NCBI GenBank assembly: GCA_958415245.1
Contig: CATYYP010000056.1
Span: 1 to 9,195, forward strand
Length of the DNA: 9,195 nt
Source of the DNA: Schaalia odontolytica
GTDB taxonomy: Bacteria > Actinomycetota > Actinomycetes > Actinomycetales > Actinomycetaceae
Direction of reading: 5' to 3'
Within the stretch, counting starts at the first letter, position 1; each line of letters begins with the position of its first letter. Below are positions 5,738 through 9,195 of the stretch, piece after piece. Under the pieces are notes generated by a model, which worked only from the letters and a program-made list of their open reading frames with translations, was not told the DNA's origin and did not search any database. The position numbers and the translations under genes were made by a program.

Positions 5738-6340
5738 TCACTGGGCACTGCCACCCAGGAGCGCTGCCATGGGATCGTCCTTGGCTCCAGATACGGCGTC
5801 ACCAAAGAGGGGCATAGTCGGGGCCTGACCTCCGCCCAGGGACGGCTGCGGGAAGCGCGGGTTGATAGTGACGGAGGATGCTTCCTGGTATTGGGCAACA
5901 GCAGCGTCCACCGAACCCTCCAGCTTCGGATCCTGTTGAAGCTTCATGTTGATCAGGTCCGCGAGCACGGCGTTTTCCATAAGGACACGAGTGACACGCC
6001 CCATCTGGGCGGGCACAACGCCGCCACTACCCTGCACCATCTGCTGCACGAAGGCGTCAACCTGCGCGTCCGTCACGCTCACGCCCACAGCTGCACCAGC
6101 AGCCACGAGCAGGTCATGATTCGCAAGACCCTTGCGGATCGCGTAGCCAATATCCGTACTCTTCGAAGCCTTCATGTCAAAGAGCTGCTGGGCAGCTTCC
6201 TCAACTTCCGTGTTCGAATACGTAACGCCCGACGAGGTGACCACGGCAGCGCCGGGATGGGCGGAGCACGCCCCCATTCCCAGTCCTGCGGCCACTATCA
6301 GGGCGGCGGTGGCGAGCTGGCGTGTGTAGCGCACGAGCAT
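5738..6340 (-). CDS. SurA-N-like lipoprotein without a PPIase domain
   Basis: A 200-residue predicted lipoprotein. Residues 1-24 form a signal peptide (basic RYTR, then a hydrophobic core) ending in GMGAC, with Cys25 as the likely lipidation site. Met at -3 is a slightly unusual lipobox residue. The mature part has a short beta-like start (VVTSSGVTYSNTEVEEAAQQLF), then mostly helices, and ends in VTINPRFPQP (157-166) plus a Gly/Pro/Ala-rich tail. This resembles the SurA N-terminal chaperone-like module, including the NPRF-type ending common in actinobacterial members, but no parvulin domain is present. The ATG at 6340 follows GAGGAAGGA directly; the frame extends to an ATG at 6367, but that would spoil the signal peptide. 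It lies 54 bp after mfd, likely cotranscribed, in the position of mycobacterial lpqU. A role in extracytoplasmic folding is inferred. Confidence 0.75.
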   Translation of the reverse strand: MLVRYTRQLATAALIVAAGLGMGACSAHPGAAVVTSSGVTYSNTEVEEAAQQLFDMKASKSTDIGYAIRKGLANHDLLVAAGAAVGVSVTDAQVDAFVQQMVQGSGGVVPAQMGRVTRVLMENAVLADLINMKLQQDPKLEGSVDAAVAQYQEASSVTINPRFPQPSLGGGQAPTMPLFGDAVSGAKDDPMAALLGGSAQ

Positions 6341-6394
6341 TCCTTCCTCAGATGTGTTGCGACGCAATAGGACCAGTGTATTCCACCACAGGCA

Positions 6395-9195
6395 CTACTC
6401 GCCAAAAGGCACAAGAATCTTGGTCACCAGAGTCTCCACCCACTCCAGGAGCGGGCCGTCCGTGAGCGGGGAACCCCCGACTCGCGAGGTGAGCGGCAGC
6501 GGCACGAGAACCTGGCGAACAGCGGCCTTGATGACCGTTCCGGGGTGCAGACGCTTGAGGCGCATGACCTGGGAATCGCGCAGTTCGACGGGCGAGACGC
6601 GCAGGTACTTGCCCTGCGTGACGATCTCGGTAATCCCCGCGCGGCGCACAATCTCGCGCAGCCGTGCGACGGCGAAGAGTAGATCGACCTGGGGCGGGAT
6701 CGGACCGTATCGGTCGACGAGTTCCTCGCGCACGTCCGATTCCTGTTCGGGCGTGGCGATGGCCGCGATCTTGGCGTAGACCTCGAGGCGCAGGCGTTCG
6801 CCGCGCACGTAGCCGTCGGGAATGTGCGCGTCGACCTGCAGGTCCATGCGCACGTCCGTCTTTTCGGTGGGGGCGTCGCCTCGGTAGGCGGCGACCGCGT
6901 CGGAGACCATACGCACGTAAAGATCGAATCCGACGCCCTCGACGTGACCGGACTGTGCCCCTCCCAGGAGGTTGCCGGCACCTCGGATCTCGAGGTCGCG
7001 CTGAGCGACGGCTAGGCCGGCTCCCAGCTCGGTGTTCGCGGCGATCGTCTTGAGACGCTCGTGCGCGGTCTCGGTGAGCGCCTTGTCGCCGGGGTAGAAG
7101 AAGTACGCGTAGGCGCGTTCGCGGCCTCGTCCAACGCGCCCGCGCAGCTGGTGGAGCTGAGACAGGCCGAAGGTGTCGGCGCGGTCCACGATGAGCGTAT
7201 TCGCGTTGGAAATGTCCAGGCCGGTTTCGACGATGGTCGTACACACGAGAACGTCGAACTCGTGGTTCCAGAAGTCCTGAATGACGGCCTCGAGCTGGTG
7301 CTCGTTCATCTTGCCGTGGGCCGTGCGCACGCGCGCCTCGGGAACCAGCTCGGTGATGTGGGCGGCGACCGAGGAGATCGAGTCGACGCGGTTATGCACG
7401 TAGAAGACCTGGCCGTCGCGCAGGAGCTCGCGTCGGATCGCGGCGCTAACCTGGGCGTCCGTGTAGGCGCCGACGAAAGTCAGGACCGGCTGGCGTTCCT
7501 CGGGTGGGGTCTGGAGGATCGACATCTCGCGGATGCCGGAGATCGCCATCTCGAGCGTTCGCGGGATCGGGGTGGCCGACATCGACAGGACGTCGACGTC
7601 GGTGCGCAGGGCCTTGAGGGTCTCCTTGTGCTCGACGCCGAAGCGCTGCTCCTCGTCGATGATGACGAGGCCGAGCTTCTTGAACGAAACGGTGCCGGTC
7701 AGCAGCGAGTGGGTGCCGATGACCAGGTCCACTTCGCCCGATGCCAAACCCGCCTTGACCTCCTCGGTTTCCTTCGGGGTCGAGAAGCGCGAGAGCGTGC
7801 CGATGCACACGGGGAAGCCGGCGTAGCGCTCAGCGAAGGTCTCCGCGTGCTGGGTGACCAGCAGGGTCGTGGGTACGAGGACAGCGGCCTGATAGCCGTC
7901 CTGGATGGCCTTGAAGGCTGCACGCACGGCAATCTCGGTCTTACCGTAGCCGACGTCTCCGGTGAGCAGGCGGTCCATGGGGACGGGCTTCTCCATGTCG
8001 GCCTTGACCTCGTCGATGGTGACGAGCTGGTCGGGGGTCTCGACGTAGGGGAAGGCATCTTCGAGTTCGCGCTGCCAGGGCGTGTCAGGGCCGAAGGCAT
8101 GGCCCTTGGTCTGCTGGCGCACGGCGTACAGGCGGATGAGTTCCTTGGCGACCTCGTTGACGGCCTTCTTCGCGCGGGCCTTGGTCTTGGCCCAGTCGGC
8201 GCCGCCCATCTTGGTCAGGGAGGGCTCGTCGGATCCGGTGTACTTGGAGATCTGGTCCAGCGCGTCGGTGGGCACGAAGAGCCGATCAGCGGGCTGGCCG
8301 CGCTTGGAGGGCGCGTATTCGATGACCAGGTAGTCGCGCGTCGAGGCGGCGTCCCCGCGACCGATCGACCGGGAGACCAGCTCGATGAAGCGTCCGATGC
8401 CGTGCTGGTCGTGGACGATGTAGTCCCCGGGGTGCAGGGTCAGCGGGTCGACGCCCTTGCGCCTACGCGAGGGCATGCGCCGCATGTCGCGCGTGGACGC
8501 ACCAGCTCGCCCGGTGAGGTCGCCTTCGGTGAGGATCGCGACCTTGAGGTGGGGTGCGACGAAACCGACGCCGGCCTGCGCGGTCGTAATGGTGACGAGG
8601 CCGGGATCAGGGCGCGCTTCCACGTTATCCGCGAGCGCGGCCGGGCACGAGGCGTCGGTGAGGATGGAGCGGATGCGTCGGCCCGGGCCGGGGCCTTCGG
8701 TTGTGACGACGATGCGCCAGCCATCGCGGGCCAGGTCGGTGAGATCGGCGGCGGCTCGGACGAAGTCTCCGCGGTAGGGGTGCACGTCGCGGGCGCCCAC
8801 ACGCATGAGGGTGGGCGACACGACGACTGGCGCGGGTCCGTCCGCGGAGGGCGAGTCCGCCTCGGCCTCGTCGATCGCGGAGGCGAGGTCGGCGGGCGGC
8901 AGGTCGGTGAGCTCCCACCAGGGGCGCTTACCGCTCCCCCACAGGTCGGCCAGGTCGAGGAACGAGGCCTTGGAGGCCTCGAGCGGGGTGTCTGCTCCCC
9001 CGGCGGCAGCGCTCCACGCGGCGGCGAGGAACTCCTCGGTTGTGGCGACGAGGTCGGCGGCGCGGGCGCGGATGCGTTCGGGGTCGGAGGCGAGGATCGG
9101 CGAGCCCGCGGGCAGCAGGTCGAGGAGGGATTCCATGCCGCCGACGAGGATCGGAGCGAGGGACTCGATGCCGGGTGCGGCGATTCCGTCTGCGG
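6395..9195 (-). CDS. mfd: Transcription-repair coupling factor Mfd (N-terminus beyond right edge)
   Basis: Removes RNA polymerase stalled at DNA lesions and recruits UvrA for nucleotide excision repair. About 932 codons are visible; the frame stays open to the edge (GIESLAPILVGGMESLLDLLP), so the Met at 9136 is internal. Mfd is usually near 1,150-1,200 residues, so roughly 200-270 are missing. Counting from that Met: the end of the UvrB-like and linker region (1-230), the CarD-like RNA polymerase interaction domain starting HPGDYIVHDQHGIGRF (235-250), Walker A LTGDVGYGKTE (391-401), VPTTLLVTQH (421-430), GTHSLL (474-479), DEEQ (494-497), SMSATPIPRT (518-527), motifs V-VI TTIVETGLDI (633-642) and QLHQLRGRVGRG (660-671), then the C-terminal TRCF/D7 domain (~760-880) that masks UvrA binding. 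All helicase motifs are intact. The lipoprotein gene follows after 54 bp. Confidence 0.97.
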   Translation of the reverse strand, partial: ADGIAAPGIESLAPILVGGMESLLDLLPAGSPILASDPERIRARAADLVATTEEFLAAAWSAAAGGADTPLEASKASFLDLADLWGSGKRPWWELTDLPPADLASAIDEAEADSPSADGPAPVVVSPTLMRVGARDVHPYRGDFVRAAADLTDLARDGWRIVVTTEGPGPGRRIRSILTDASCPAALADNVEARPDPGLVTITTAQAGVGFVAPHLKVAILTEGDLTGRAGASTRDMRRMPSRRRKGVDPLTLHPGDYIVHDQHGIGRFIELVSRSIGRGDAASTRDYLVIEYAPSKRGQPADRLFVPTDALDQISKYTGSDEPSLTKMGGADWAKTKARAKKAVNEVAKELIRLYAVRQQTKGHAFGPDTPWQRELEDAFPYVETPDQLVTIDEVKADMEKPVPMDRLLTGDVGYGKTEIAVRAAFKAIQDGYQAAVLVPTTLLVTQHAETFAERYAGFPVCIGTLSRFSTPKETEEVKAGLASGEVDLVIGTHSLLTGTVSFKKLGLVIIDEEQRFGVEHKETLKALRTDVDVLSMSATPIPRTLEMAISGIREMSILQTPPEERQPVLTFVGAYTDAQVSAAIRRELLRDGQVFYVHNRVDSISSVAAHITELVPEARVRTAHGKMNEHQLEAVIQDFWNHEFDVLVCTTIVETGLDISNANTLIVDRADTFGLSQLHQLRGRVGRGRERAYAYFFYPGDKALTETAHERLKTIAANTELGAGLAVAQRDLEIRGAGNLLGGAQSGHVEGVGFDLYVRMVSDAVAAYRGDAPTEKTDVRMDLQVDAHIPDGYVRGERLRLEVYAKIAAIATPEQESDVREELVDRYGPIPPQVDLLFAVARLREIVRRAGITEIVTQGKYLRVSPVELRDSQVMRLKRLHPGTVIKAAVRQVLVPLPLTSRVGGSPLTDGPLLEWVETLVTKILVPFGE

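Noticed and set aside
6348..7244. 298-codon minus-strand frame inside mfd
   Set aside because: It is an Arg/Pro-rich out-of-frame reading of the conserved Mfd helicase region, with no domain or ribosome site.

Overview
The window is GC-rich chromosomal DNA. Gene order and protein style point to a Gram-positive actinobacterium, most likely of the Actinomyces/Schaalia type; the genus is inferred, not proven. Apart from a helicase tail at the left edge, everything is on the minus strand, so transcription runs from right to left.

In transcription order: mfd (transcription-repair coupling factor; its N-terminus lies beyond the right edge); a short SurA-like lipoprotein 54 bp behind it; a 182-bp regulatory gap; eno (enolase, GTG start), closed by a textbook intrinsic terminator; then ftsB/divIC (division coiled-coil protein), a DUF501 protein (4-bp ATGA overlap with ftsB) and a Ppx/GppA exopolyphosphatase, probably one operon. 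Next is a tRNA-Leu-type gene (anticodon UAA) with an unusually short variable arm. Last comes a pair encoding a BAX-inhibitor-1/YccA-type membrane protein and an FKBP-type prolyl isomerase. The order mfd - lipoprotein - eno - divIC - DUF501 - ppx - tRNA-Leu is, from memory, a conserved actinobacterial housekeeping block (compare M. tuberculosis Rv1020-Rv1026). The mazG gene found between mfd and the lipoprotein in mycobacteria is absent here.

At the left edge a plus-strand UvrD/RecB-like helicase ends just after motif VI, convergent with the FKBP gene. The 68 bp between them hold G8 tracts and a strong GC-only hairpin, a likely bidirectional transcription barrier.

Functionally this is core biology: DNA repair (mfd, helicase), glycolysis (eno), cell division (ftsB), polyphosphate/(p)ppGpp-linked phosphatase activity (ppx), translation (tRNA) and folding or envelope functions (FKBP, SurA-like, BaxI). 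I see no mobile element, CRISPR array, phage gene or clearly novel multigene system. The most notable features are the short-arm tRNA-Leu, the G-tract convergent terminator, the dyad over a candidate eno promoter, and the hairpin in the leader of the BaxI-FKBP pair.
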